In this document: in pieces, positions 10,320 through 23,082 of the stretch
Layout: the number at the start of each line of letters is the position of its first letter
Numbering within the stretch: position 1 is the stretch's first letter
NCBI GenBank assembly: GCA_949126835.1
Contig: OX421495.1
Span: 27,343,721 to 27,407,720, forward strand
DNA: 64,000 nt
Source of the DNA: Anisus vortex
Taxonomy: Eukaryota > Mollusca > Gastropoda > Planorbidae
Direction: 5' to 3'
Program-made: the position numbers and the translations under genes
The notes under the pieces: generated by a model
Seen by the model: only the letters and a program-made list of their open reading frames with translations
What the model was told of the DNA's origin: nothing
Database searches by the model: none

Positions 10320-10331
10320 TTATATATATAT
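10320..10331 (+). promoter_or_regulatory. Candidate LTR TATA box
   Basis: The run TTATATATATAT lies about 140 bp upstream of AATAAA, giving a plausible U3/R start near 10350-10360. Composition alone could produce such a run. Confidence 0.4.
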
Positions 10332-10468
10332 CGGTCTAGCCAGTATTCGCATTTTCCACCAGTATAAGTTGTGAAACCTAACTTTGGATTCCATAACACT
10401 CGCCTATACTCGTGTCATTATTGCTGTATAACTTCATATGTATGTCTCACCATTGGATATTCGAACGT

Positions 10469-10474
10469 AATAAA
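10469..10474 (+). terminator. Candidate LTR polyadenylation signal AATAAA
   Basis: A canonical AATAAA is followed within about 50-90 bases by T/G-rich sequence (GATTTGCTTGC and CTGTTTGTTTG), the usual arrangement of a cleavage site. With the TATA-like run it would define an R region of roughly 120-140 bp and a U5 of about 280 bp. The other copies carry it at the same offset. Confidence 0.5.
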
Positions 10475-10603
10475 CACCTGAACAGTAACCAGTGATTTGC
10501 TTGCTTATCTTAGAACTGTTTGTTTGTATACTCTTAACATCTTCACGAGCCAAGGAGAGAAATAATCATTGTTCCAGGACGATTGCAGTAGCGGTATTTC
10601 GTA

Positions 10604-10704
10604 CCCCCACGACAACCAGCCACCAGTAACCATTAACCCCACGACAACCAGCCACTAGTAACCATTAACCCCACGACAACCAGCCGCCATTAACCCCACT
10701 CAAC
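10604..10704 (+). repeat. 32-bp tandem repeat near the LTR 3' end, about 3 copies
   Basis: CCACGACAACCAGCC recurs with its shared A at 10609, 10641 and 10673, exactly 32 bp apart. The copies are joined by A-C/T-AGTAACCATTAACC. The last copy is truncated into CGCCATTAACCCC. Confidence 0.85.
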
Positions 10705-10772
10705 CACCCCCCCGCACCCATCTCAGTGTCAACATTGTGACGAATTGCTCTCCCAACAGCAACATCGTGACA

Positions 10773-13700
10773 ACAATTATGTTTACCATTCTGATATAAG
10801 AAGACAAAATACATAATGAGACAACCCTGTTAATCATTAGAATAGAAGATAAAAGCAAGATGAGACAACCCTGTTGACTACTAGAATAGAAGACACAAAA
10901 GCTAGACGAGACAACCCTGTTGACTATTAGAATATAAGACACAAAAGCTAGATGAGACAACCCTGTTGACTATTAGAATAGAAAACACAAAAGCAAGTTG
11001 AGACAACCCTGTTGACTATTAGAATAGAAGACACAAAAGCAAGATAAGACAACCCTGTTAACTATTAGAATAGAAGACACAAAGACAAGATGAGATAACC
11101 CTGTTGACCATTAGAATAGAAGACACAAAAGCAAGATAAGACAACCCTGTTGACTATTAAAATATAAGACACAAAAGCAAGATAAGACAACCCTGTTGAC
11201 TATTACAATAGAAGACACAAAAGCAATATGAGACAACCCTGTTGACTATTAAAATAAAATAAAAAAGCTAGATGAGACAACCCCGTTGACTATTAGAATA
11301 GCAGACACAATAGCAAGATGAGACAACTCATAAAACCCTGTTGACTATTAGAATAGAAGACACAAAAGCAAGATGAGACAACCCTGTTGACAATTAGAAT
11401 AGATGACACAAAAGGCAAGATAAGACAACCCTGTTGACTATTAGAATGGAAGACACAAAGGCAAGATGAGATAACCCTGTTGACTATTAGAATAGAAGAC
11501 ACAAAAGCAAGTAAGACAACCCTGTTAACTATAAGAATAGAAGACACAAAGACAAGATGAGATAACCCTGTTGACCATTAGAATAGAAGACACAAAAGCA
11601 AGATAAGACAACCCTGTTGACTATTAAAATATAAGACACAAAAGCAAGATAAGACAACCCTGTTGACTATTACAATAGAAGACACAAAAGCAATATGAGA
11701 CAACCCTGTTGACTATTAAAATAAAAAAAAAGCTAGATGAGACAACCCCGTTGACTATTAGAATAGCAGACACAATAGCAAGATGAGACAACTCATAAAA
11801 CCCTGTTGACTATTAGAATAGAAGACACAAAAGCAAGATGAGACAACCCTGTTGACAATTAGAATAGATGACACATAAGGCAAGATAAGACAACCCTGTT
11901 GACTATTAGAATGGAAGACACAAAGGCAAGATGAGATAACCCTGTTGACTATTAGAATAGAAGACACAAAAGCAAGATAATACAACCCTGTTGACTATTA
12001 AAATATAAGACACAAAAGCAAGATAAGACAACCATGTTGACTATTAGAATAGAAGACACAAAAGCAAGAAGAGACAACTCTGTTTACCATTCTGATATAA
12101 GAAGACATAAATACATAATGAGACAACCCTGTTAATCATTAGAATAGAAGACACAAAAAAAAGATGAGACAACCCTGTTGACTATTAGAATAGATGACAC
12201 AAAAGCAAAATGAGATAACCTTGTTGACAATTAAAATATAACACACAAAAGCTAGATGAGACAACCCTGTTGACTATTAGAATAGAAGACACAAAAGCAA
12301 GAAAAGACAACCATGTTGACTATTAGACTATAAGACACAAAAGCTAGATGAGACAACCCTGTTGACTATTAGAATAGAAGACACAATAGCAAGATGAGAC
12401 AACCTGTTGACTATTAGAATAGAAGACACAATAGCAAGATGAGACAACCCAGACAACCCTGTTGAATATTAGAATAGAAGACACACAAAAAGATGAGACA
12501 ACCCTGTTGACTATTAGAATAGATGACACAAAAGCAAAATGAGATAACCCTGTTGACTATTAGAATATAACAAACAAAAGCTAGATGAGACAACCCTGTT
12601 GACTATTAGAATAGAAGACACAATAGCAAGATGAGACAACTCAGACAACCGTGTTGAATATTAAAATAGAAGACACAAAAAAAAGATGAGACGACCCTGT
12701 TGACTATTAGAATAGATCACAGAAAAGCAAAATGAGATAACCCTGTTGACTATTAGAATAGAAGAAACAAAAGCTAGATAAGACAGCCCTGTTGACGATT
12801 AGAATAGAAGATACAAAAGCAAGAAAAGACAACCATGTTGACTATTAGAATAGAAGACACCAAAGCAAGATAAGACAACCCTGTTAACTATTACAAAAGA
12901 AAACACAAAAGCTAGATAAGCCAACCTTGTTGACTATTAGAATAGAAGACACAAAAGCTAGATGAGACAACCCTGCCGACTATTAGAATAGAAAACAAAA
13001 AAGCTAGATGAGACAACCCTGTTGACTATTAGAATAGAAGACACAAAAGCAAGATAAGAAAACCCTGTTGACTATTAGAATAGAAGACACAATAGCAAGA
13101 TGAGACAAAACTATTGACTATTAGAATAGATGACACATAAGCTAGATGAGACAACCCTGTTGACAAATATAGAATAGAAGACACAAAAGCTAGATGAGAC
13201 AACCCTGTTGACTATTAGAATAGAAGACACAATAGCAAGATGAGACAACTCAGACAACCCTGTTGAATATTAAAATAGAAGACACAAAAAAAAGATGAGA
13301 CAACCCTGTTGACTATTAGAATAGATGACACAAAAGCAAAATGAGATAACCATGTTGATTATTAGAAATAGAAGACACAAAAGCTAGATAAGACAGCCCT
13401 GTTGACTATTAGAATAGATGACACAAAAGCAAGAAAAGACAACCATGTTGACTATTAGAATAGAAGACACAAAAGCAAGAAAAGACAACCATGTTGACTA
13501 TTAGAATAGAAGACACAAAAGCTAGATGAGACAACCCTGTTGACTATTAGACTATAAGACACAAAAATTAGATGAGACAACCCTGTTGACTATTAAAAAA
13601 GAAGAAACAATAGCAAGAAGAGACAACTCTGTTTACCATTCTGATATAAGAAGACATAAATACATAATGAGACAACCCTGTTAATCATTAGAATAGAAGA

Positions 13701-16700
13701 CACAAAAAAAAGATGAGACAACCCTGTTGACTATTAGAATAGATGACACAAAAGCAAAATGAGATAACCTTGTTGACAATTAAAATATAACACACAAAAG
13801 CTAGATGAGACAACCCTGTTGACTATTAGAATAGAAGACACAAAAGCAAGAAAAGACAACCATGTTGACTATTAGACTATAAGACATAAAAGCTAGATGA
13901 GACAACCCTGTTGACTATTAGAATTGAAGACACAATAGCAAGAAGAGACAACTCTGTTTACCATTCTGATATAAGAAGACATAAATACATAATGAGACAA
14001 CCCTGTTAATCATTAGAATAGAAGACACAAAATTTAGATGAGACAACCCTGTTGACTATTAGAATAAAAGACAAAAAAGCAAGATAAGACAACCCTGTTG
14101 ACTATTAGAATAGAAGACACAATAGCAAGATGAGATAACCCTGTTGACTATTAGAATAGAAGACACAAAAGCAAGATGAGACAACCCTGTTGACTATTAG
14201 AATAGAAGACACAATAGCAAGTTGAGACATCTCAGACAACCTGTTGACTATTAGAATAGAAGACACAATAGCAAGATGAGACAACTCAGACAACCCTGTT
14301 GAATATTAGAATAGATGACACAAAAGCAAAATGAGATAACCCTGTTGACTATTAGAATAGAAGACACAAAAGTAAGAAAAGACAACCATGTTGACTATTA
14401 GAATAGAAGACACAAAAGCAAGAAAAGACAACCATGTTGACTATTAGAATAGAAGACACAAAAGCTAGATGAGACAACCCTGTTGACTATTAAAATAGAA
14501 GAAACAATAGCAAGAAGAGACAATTATGTTTACCATTATGATATAAGAAGACATAAATACATAATGAGACAACCCTGTTAATCATTAGAATAGAAGATAA
14601 AAGCAAGATGAGACAACCTTGTTGAATACTTGAATAGAAGACACAAAAGCTAGATGAGACAACCCTGTTGACTATTAGAATAGAAAACACAAAAGCAAGT
14701 TGAGACAACCCTGTTGACTATTAGAATAGAAGACACAAAAGCAAGATAAGACAACCCTGTTAACTATTAGAATAGAAGACACAAAGACAAGATGAGATAA
14801 CCCTGTTGACCATTAGAATAGAAGACACAAAAGCAAGATAAGACAACCCTGTTGACTATTAAAATATAAGACACAAAAGCAAGATAAGACAACCCTGTTA
14901 AATATTACAATAGAAGACACAAAAGCAATATGAGACAACCCTGTTGACTATTAAAATTAAAAAAAAAGCTAGATGAGACAACCCCGTTGACTATTAGAAT
15001 AGCAGACACAATAGCAAGATGAGACAACTCATAAAACCCTGTTGACTATTAGAATAGAAGACACAAAAGCAAGATGAGACAACCCTGCTGACAATTAGAA
15101 TAGATGACACAAAAGGCAAGATAAGACAACCCTGTTGACTATTAGAATGGAAGACACAAAGGCAAGATGAGATAACCCTGTTGACTATTAGAATAGAAGA
15201 CACAAAAGCAAGATAATACAACCCTGTTGACTATTAAAATATAAGACACAAAAGCAAGATAAGACAACCCTGTTGACTATTAGAATAGAAGACACAAAAG
15301 CAATATGAGACAACCCTGTTGACTATTAAAATATAACTCACAAAAGCTAGATGAGACAACCCTGTTGACTATTAGAATAGAAGACACAAAAGCAAGAAAA
15401 GACAACGATGTAGACTATTAGAATAGAAGACAAAAGCTAGATGAGACAACCCTGTTGACTATTAGAATAGAAGACACAATAGCAAGATGAGAAAACCTGT
15501 TGACTATTAGAATAGAAGACACAATAGCAAGATGAGACAACCCAGACAACCCTGTTGAATATTAGAATAGAAGACACAAAAAAAGATGAGACAACCCTGT
15601 TGACTATTAGAATAGATGACACAAAAGCAAAATGAGATAACCCTGTTGACTATTAGAATATAACAAACAAAAGCTAGATGAGACAACCCTGTTGACTATT
15701 AGAATAGAAGACACAATAGCAAGATGAGACAACTCAGACAACCGTGTTGAATATTAAAATAGAAGACACAAAAAAAAGATGAGACAACCCTGTTGACTAT
15801 TAGAATAGATGACAGAAAAGCAAAATGAGATAACCCTGTTGACTATTAGAATAGAAGACACAAAAGCTAGATAAGACAGCCCTGTTGACGATTAGAATAG
15901 AAGATACAAAAGCAAGAAAAGACAACCATGTTGACTATTAGAATAGAAGACACCAAAGCAAGATAAGACAACCCTGTTAACTATTACAAAAGAAAACACA
16001 AAAGCTAGATAAGCCAACCTTGTTGACTATTAGAATAGAAGACACAAAAGCTAGATGAGACAACCCTGCCGACTATTAGAATAGAAAACAAAAAAGCTAG
16101 ATGGGACAACCCTGTTGACTATTAGAATAGAAGACACAAAAGCAAGATAAGAAAACCCTGTTGACTATTAGAATAGAAGACACAATAGCAAGATGAGACA
16201 AAACTATTGACTATTAGAATAGATGACACAAAAGCAAGAAAAGACAACCATGTTGACTATTAGAATAGAAGACACAAAAGCAAGAAAAGACAACCATGTT
16301 GACTATTAGAATAGAAGACACAAAAGCTAGATGAGACAACCCTGTTGACTATTAGACTATAAGACACAAAAGTTAGATGAGACAACCCTGTTGACTATTA
16401 AAAAAGAAGAAACAATAGCAAGAAGAGACAACTCTGTTTACCATTCTGATATAAGAAGACATAAATACATAATGAGACAACCCTGTTAATCATTAGAATA
16501 GAAGACACAAAAAAAGATGAGACAACCCTGTTGACTATTAGAATAGATGACACAAAAGCAAAATGAGATAACCTTGTTGACAATTAAAATATAACACACA
16601 AAAGCTAGATGAGACAACCCTGTTGACTATTAGAATAGAAGACACAAAAGCAAGAAAAGACAACCATGTTGACTATTAGACTATAAGACACAAAAGCTAG

Positions 16701-17420
16701 ATGAGACAACCCTGTTGACTATTAGAATAGAAGACACAATAGCAAGAAGAGACAACTCTGTTTACCATTCTGATATAAGAAGACATAAATACATAATGAG
16801 ACAACCCTGTTAATCATTAGAATAGAAGACACAAAATTTAGATGAGACAACCCTGTTGACTATTAGAATAAAAGACACAAAAGCAAGATAAGACAACCCT
16901 GTTGACTATTAGAATAGAAGACACAATAGCAAGATGAGATAACCCTGTTGACTATTAGAATAGAAGACACAAAAGCAAGATGAGACAACCCTGTTGACTA
17001 TTAGAATAGAAGACACAATAGCAAGTTGAGACATCTCAGACAACCTGTTGACTATTAGAATAGAAGACACAATAGCAAGATGAGACAACTCAGACAACCC
17101 TGTTGAATATTAGAATAGATGACACAAAAGCAAAATGAGATAACCCTGTTGACTATTAGAATAGAAGACACAAAAGTAAGAAAAGACAACCATGTTGACT
17201 ATTAGAATAGAAGACACAAAAGCAAGAAAAGACAACCATTTTGACTATTAGAATAGAAGACACAAAAGCAAGATAAGACAACCCTGTTGACTATTAGAAT
17301 AGAAGACACAATAGCAAGATGAAATAACCCTGTTGACTATTAGAATAGAAGACACAAAAGCAAGATGAGACAACCCTGTTGACTATTAGAATAGAAGAAA
17401 CAATAGCAAGAAGAGACAAT
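10773..17420 (+). repeat. 46-bp satellite, segment between LTR copies 1 and 2
   Basis: Contiguous monomers in the same orientation as elsewhere. Within it, about 11,060-11,560 and 11,560-12,000 are near-copies of each other (offset 465 bp). An unoccupied version of the LTR insertion site lies at 14520-14524. Confidence 0.97.
14516..14533 (+). other. Empty LTR insertion site in a paralogous repeat
   Basis: GAGACAATTATGTTTACC is the exact sequence predicted before LTR insertion. Both flanks match those of the occupied sites: GAAACAATAGCAAGA on the left, and TTACCATT plus the AATCATTAG monomer and AGATAAAAGCAAG on the right. Other empty versions have their ACAAT at 32550, 35259, 36188, 40199 and 41128. 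Confidence 0.88.
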
Positions 17421-19014
17421 TGTCACGATTCTGGACTAAAACCGTGAGCACTATAGATAGATTATAGCGTAGAGTTAGATTAGATAGAACGAGTAGTCTG
17501 AAACTATTACCTTCTTCTCTCTCACGCAATAGGAACACCCCAACCACCCCCATTCTTCACCTGTCCTTTAACCTTCACTACACTCTTTTAGTTTTAGTTC
17601 CAATTCAGAGTTGCTAATTAATACGCCAAACTGGTACTAAAACCATGAGTGAATGAAGTGTGAATCTTAATGTATATATCTTCTATTATAATTTTAACTA
17701 TTTATTCATGCCGTACTTTAATGTGCTTGTATTTTAACTATTCATTCATGTTGTTAATTCAAACTATTCATTCATGTTGTTAATTCAACATGCTGTATGT
17801 AGACATTACGCGCCTGGTACACACACCCCACTTACCCCCCCTTCTCCTACCACCCAAGGGCGGCGACTCGCTAGCTACCCTTTGAGACGGTCAATGTTTT
17901 CGCATCCACTTAATATTCCCCGGCCGAAACCCCCACCCCACTTGAGTGACCACGTCAAAGTCTATCAAAGGGAGATAATTCCCTTCACTCAGCATGACGT
18001 ATGTATCAATCGTCTTTTATCTAGATTAAACCCTCCCACTTCGACCCCCCCCCCCGTCTCCCTTGTTCACCCCGCTGAGTGCGGGCGGCAATAATTATTT
18101 CATTTACCCCCACCCCGCAGTTTTGGCGGTATAATTGCTTACCCACCCCAACTCCATTTTCGGCTCCAATAACCTTTTGCTTTATGTAAATATATGTTCG
18201 AAAAGACCAATGGGAATTATATGTAAGTCCAACCTAATGTAATCACCCAACCAAATTGAGCAGCGGTCACGTGACTAGTCTCACTAGACGCCCGCCCAAC
18301 TTTTGTAGAGGCAGTCTGAGTTTGGCGCTTGACGGATACACTGTACTTTTAGTTAGAGAGGCTGGCTCAGCTCTCGAAGAAGAAGCATCGTTTTAGCTTA
18401 ACTCCCAACCTACTCATTTGGACTATAGATAATTAGCCAGTAATAGTAATTCGTTAATACAGTTGTGTAAACCTAAAAGTGGATTCCACAACACTACCGT
18501 GTACTAATGTTAGACATTCTGACCAATTTCATATCTGTCCAGTAGTATATCGCCTCACATGTTATATATATATCGGTCTAGCCAGTATTCGCATTTTCCA
18601 CCAGTATAAGTTGTGAAACCTAACTTTGGATTCCATAACACTCGCCTATACTCGTGTCATTATTGCTGTATAACTTCATATGTATGTCTCACCATTGGAT
18701 ATTCGAACGTAATAAACACCTGAACAGTAACCAGTGATTTGCTTGCTTATCTTAGAACTGTTTGTTTGTATACTCTTAACATCTTCACGAGCCAAGGAGA
18801 GAAATAATCATTGTTCCAGGACGATTGCAGTAGCGGTATTTCGTACCCCCACGACAACCAGCCACCAGTAACCATTAACCCCACGACAACCAGCCACTAG
18901 TAACCATTAACCCCACGACAACCAGCCGCCATTAACCCCACTCAACCACCCCCCCGCACCCATCTCAGTGTCAACATTGTGACGAATTGCTCTCCCAACA
19001 GCAACATCGTGACA
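17421..19014 (+). mobile_element. Solo LTR, copy 2
   Basis: Same 1594-bp length, termini and flanking ACAAT (17416-17420 and 19015-19019) as copy 1. The only difference from copy 1 I found by eye is C instead of T at 18045 (copy 1: 9803), just before the C-run. AATAAA and the 32-bp repeats are retained. Confidence 0.85.
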
Positions 19015-22000
19015 ACAATTATGTTTACCATTCTGATATAAGAAGACAAAATACATAATGAGACAACCCTGTTAATCATTAGAATAGAAGATAAAAGCAA
19101 GATGAGACAACCCTGTTGACTACTAGAATAGAAGACACAAAAGCTAGACGAGACAACCCTGTTGACTATTAGAATATAAGACACAAAAGCTAGATGAGAC
19201 AACCCTGTTGACTATTAGTATAGAAAACACAAAAGCAAGTTGAGACAACCCTGTTGACTATTAGAATAGAAGACACAAAAGCAAGATAAGACAACCCTGT
19301 TAACTATTAGAATAGAAGACACAAAGACAAGATGAGATAACCCTGTTGACCATTAGAATAGAAGACACAAAAGCAAGATAAGACAACCCTGTTGACTATT
19401 AAAATATAAGACACAAAAGCAAGATAAGACAACCCTGTTGACTATTACAATAGAAGACACAAAAGCAATATGAGACAACCCTGTTGACTATTAAAATAAA
19501 ATAAAAAAGCTAGATGAGACAACCCCGTTGACTATTAGAATAGCAGACACAATAGCAAGATGAGACAACTCATAAAACCCTGTTGACTATTAGAATAGAA
19601 GACACAAAAGCAAGATGAGACAACCCTGTTGACAATTAGAATAGATGACACAAAAGGCAAGATAAGACAACCCTGTTGACTATTAGAATGGAAGACACAA
19701 AGGCAAGATGAGATAACCCTGTTGACTATTAGAATAGAAGACACAAAAGCAAGTAAGACAACCCTGTTAACTATAAGAATAGAAGACACAAAGACAAGAT
19801 GAGATAACCCTGTTGACCATTAGAATAGAAGAAACAAAAGCAAGATAAGACAACCCTGTTGACTATTAAAATATAAGACACAAAAGCAAGATAAGACAAC
19901 CCTGTTGACTATTACAATAGAAGACACAAAAGCAATATGAGACAACCCTGTTGACTATTAAAATAAAAAAAAAGCTAGATGAGACAACCCCGTTGACTAT
20001 TAGAATAGCAGACACAATAGCAAGATGAGACAACTCATAAAACCCTGTTGACTATTAGAATAGAAGACACAAAAGCAAGATGAGACAACCCTGTTGACAA
20101 TTAGAATAGATGACACATAAGGCAAGATAAGACAACCCTGTTGACTATTAGAATGGAAGACACAAAGGCAAGATGAGATAACCCTGTTGACTATTAGAAT
20201 AGAAGACACAAAAGCAAGATAATACAACCCTGTTGACTATTAAAATATAAGACACAAAAGCAAGATAAGACAACCATGTTGACTATTAGAATAGAAGACA
20301 CAAAAGCAAGAAGAGACAACTCTGTTTACCATTCTGATATAAGAAGACATAAATACATAATGAGACAACCCTGTTAATCATTAGAATAGAAGACACAAAA
20401 AAAAGATGAGACAACCCTGTTGACTATTAGAATAGATGACACAAAAGCAAAATGAGATAACCTTGTTGACAATTAAAATATAACACACAAAAGCTAGATG
20501 AGACAACCCTGTTGACTATTAGAATAGAAGACACAAAAGCAAGAAAAGACAACCATGTTGACTATTAGACTATAAGACACAAAAGCTAGATGAGACAACC
20601 CTGTTGACTATTAGAATAGAAGACACAATAGCAAGATGAGACAACCTGTTGACTATTAGAATAGAAGACACAATAGCAAGATGAGACAACTCATAAAACC
20701 CTGTTGACTATTAGAATAGAAGACACAAAAGCAAGATGAGACAACCCTGCTGACAATTAGAATAGATGACACAAAAGGCAAGATAAGACAACCCTGTTGA
20801 CTATTAGAATGGAAGACACAAAGGCAAGATGAGATAACCCTGTTGACTATTAGAATAGAAGACACAAAAGCAAGATAATACAACCCTGTTGACTATTAAA
20901 ATATAAGACACAAAAGCAAGATAAGACAACCCTGTTGACTATTAGAATAGAAGACACAAAAGCAATATGAGACAACCCTGTTGACTATTAAAATATAACT
21001 CACAAAAGCTAGATGAGACAACCCTGTTGACTATTAGAATAGAAGACACAAAAGCAAGAAAAGACAACGATGTAGACTATTAGAATAGAAGACAAAAGCT
21101 AGATGAGACAACCCTGTTGACTATTAGAATAGAAGACACAATAGCAAGATGAGAAAACCTGTTGACTATTAGAATAGAAGACACAATAGCAAGATGAGAC
21201 AACCCAGACAACCCTGTTGAATATTAGAATAGAAGACACAAAAAAAGATGAGACAACCCTGTTGACTATTAGAATAGATGACACAAAAGCAAAATGAGAT
21301 AACCCTGTTGACTATTAGAATATAACAAACAAAAGCTAGATGAGACAACCCTGTTGACTATTAGAATAGAAGACACAATAGCAAGATGAGACAACTCAGA
21401 CAACCGTGTTGAATATTAAAATAGAAGACACAAAAAAAAGATGAGACAACCCTGTTGACTATTAGAATAGATGACAGAAAAGCAAAATGAGATAACCCTG
21501 TTGACTATTAGAATAGAAGACACAAAAGCTAGATAAGACAGCCCTGTTGACGATTAGAATAGAAGATACAAAAGCAAGAAAAGACAACCATGTTGACTAT
21601 TAGAATAGAAGACACCAAAGCAAGATAAGACAACCCTGTTAACTATTACAAAAGAAAACACAAAAGCTAGATAAGCCAACCTTGTTGACTATTAGAATAG
21701 AAGACACAAAAGCTAGATGAGACAACCCTGCCGACTATTAGAATAGAAAACAAAAAAGCTAGATGGGACAACCCTGTTGACTATTAGAATAGAAGACACA
21801 AAAGCAAGATAAGAAAACCCTGTTGACTATTAGAATAGAAGACACAATAGCAAGATGAGACAAAACTATTGACTATTAGAATAGATGACACAAAAGCAAG
21901 AAAAGACAACCATGTTGACTATTAGAATAGAAGACACAAAAGCAAGAAAAGACAACCATGTTGACTATTAGAATAGAAGACACAAAAGCTAGATGAGACA

Positions 22001-23082
22001 ACCCTGTTGACTATTAGACTATAAGACACAAAAGTTAGATGAGACAACCCTGTTGACTATTAAAAAAGAAGAAACAATAGCAAGAAGAGACAACTCTGTT
22101 TACCATTCTGATATAAGAAGACATAAATACATAATGAGACAACCCTGTTAATCATTAGAATAGAAGACACAAAAAAAGATGAGACAACCCTGTTGACTAT
22201 TAGAATAGATGACACAAAAGCAAAATGAGATAACCTTGTTGACAATTAAAATATAACACACAAAAGCTAGATGAGACAACCCTGTTGACTATTAGAATAG
22301 AAGACACAAAAGCAAGAAAAGACAACCATGTTGACTATTAGACTATAAGACACAAAAGCTAGATGAGACAACCCTGTTGACTATTAGAATAGAAGACACA
22401 ATAGCAAGAAGAGACAACTCTGTTTACCATTCTGATATAAGAAGACATAAATACATAATGAGACAACCCTGTTAATCATTAGAATAGAAGACACAAAATT
22501 TAGATGAGACAACCCTGTTGACTATTAGAATAAAAGACACAAAAGCAAGATAAGACAACCCTGTTGACTATTAGAATAGAAGACACAATAGCAAGATGAG
22601 ATAACCCTGTTGACTATTAGAATAGAAGACACAAAAGCAAGATGAGACAACCCTGTTGACTATTAGAATAGAAGACACAATAGCAAGTTGAGACATCTCA
22701 GACAACCTGTTGACTATTAGAATAGAAGACACAATAGCAAGATGAGACAACTCAGACAACCCTGTTGAATATTAGAATAGATGACACAAAAGCAAAATGA
22801 GATAACCCTGTTGACTATTAGAATAGAAGACACAAAAGTAAGAAAAGACAACCATGTTGACTATTAGAATAGAAGACACAAAAGCAAGAAAAGACAACCA
22901 TTTTGACTATTAGAATAGAAGACACAAAAGCAAGATAAGACAACCCTGTTGACTATTAGAATAGAAGACACAATAGCAAGATGAAATAACCCTGTTGACT
23001 ATTAGAATAGAAGACACAAAAGCAAGATGAGACAACCCTGTTGACTATTAGAATAGAAGAAACAATAGCAAGAAGAGACAAT
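19015..23082 (+). repeat. 46-bp satellite, segment between LTR copies 2 and 3
   Basis: The satellite part of unit B. Monomer order matches unit A on either side of the junction near 20,685. No empty LTR site is present, because the part of unit A that carries it is missing. Confidence 0.97.

Larger units (their letters stand above)
10192..10480 (+). repeat. Imperfect tandem duplication of about 147 bp in the LTR
   Basis: TAGCCAGTA occurs at 10192 and 10337. GTGTAAACCTAAAAGTGGAT at 10223 matches GTGAAACCTAACTTTGGATT at 10371. Both are followed by TTCCA-C/T-AACACT. The spacing is 145-148 bp. Duplicated segments are common in LTR U3 regions, where they may repeat enhancer sites; that role is inference. 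Confidence 0.7.
9179..10772 (+). mobile_element. Solo LTR of a retrotransposon, copy 1 (1594 bp)
   Basis: The element starts TGTCACGAT and ends ATCGTGACA, a perfect 9-bp inverted terminal repeat with canonical TG...CA ends, flanked by a 5-bp direct duplication. These are the hallmarks of an LTR. No gag, protease, reverse transcriptase or integrase frame is present and no second LTR lies nearby, so it is a solo LTR left by LTR-LTR recombination. Features in order: an imperfect repeat of ACTAAAACC-G/A-TGAG (9194 and 9394), a 26-bp duplication (9495-9546), a C-rich block (about 9580-9950), an imperfect tandem duplication of about 147 bp (10192-10480), a TATA-like run (10320-10331), AATAAA (10469-10474) and a 32-bp triplet repeat (10604-10704). 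The direction is inferred from the TATA-like run preceding AATAAA. Gypsy, copia and BEL cannot be distinguished from the LTR alone. Confidence 0.85.
9174..10777. repeat. 5-bp target-site duplication of the solo LTR
   Basis: ACAAT at 9174-9178 is repeated at 10773-10777. Removing one ACAAT and the element restores GAGACAATTATGTTTACC, which exists uninterrupted in the same array (for example at 14516-14533). Confidence 0.9.
9179..17420 (+). repeat. Higher-order unit A: LTR plus satellite, 8242 bp
   Basis: The distance from LTR copy 1 to LTR copy 2 is 8242 bp. The satellite left of copy 1 back to about 7.33 kb also matches at this offset, so the duplicated tract extends beyond the LTR on both sides. 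Unit A is the longest complete unit and serves as reference for units B, C and D. The two copies look almost identical by eye. Confidence 0.9.
17421..23082 (+). repeat. Higher-order unit B: 5662 bp, unit A minus 2580 bp
   Basis: Colinear with unit A up to about 20,689, then jumps to sequence matching unit A from about 15,028 onward. The missing part corresponds to about 12,448-15,027. The junction lies in ACACAATAGCAAGATGAG, present at both parental positions, so a homologous unequal exchange is enough to explain it. Unit B also has private changes, such as ATTAGTATAG at 19,214-19,223. Confidence 0.88.

Noticed and set aside
9179..10772. DNA transposon or MITE reading of the insert, given its inverted ends
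   Set aside because: The inverted ends are only 9 bp, begin TG and end CA, and the duplication is 5 bp; TATA-like and AATAAA signals sit in LTR order. An LTR explains all of this better, though a MITE is not formally excluded.
10700..10960. 86-codon minus-strand frame running from the satellite into the LTR end
   Set aside because: A chance fusion of satellite phase with LTR sequence, repeated only because the LTR-satellite junction itself was duplicated.
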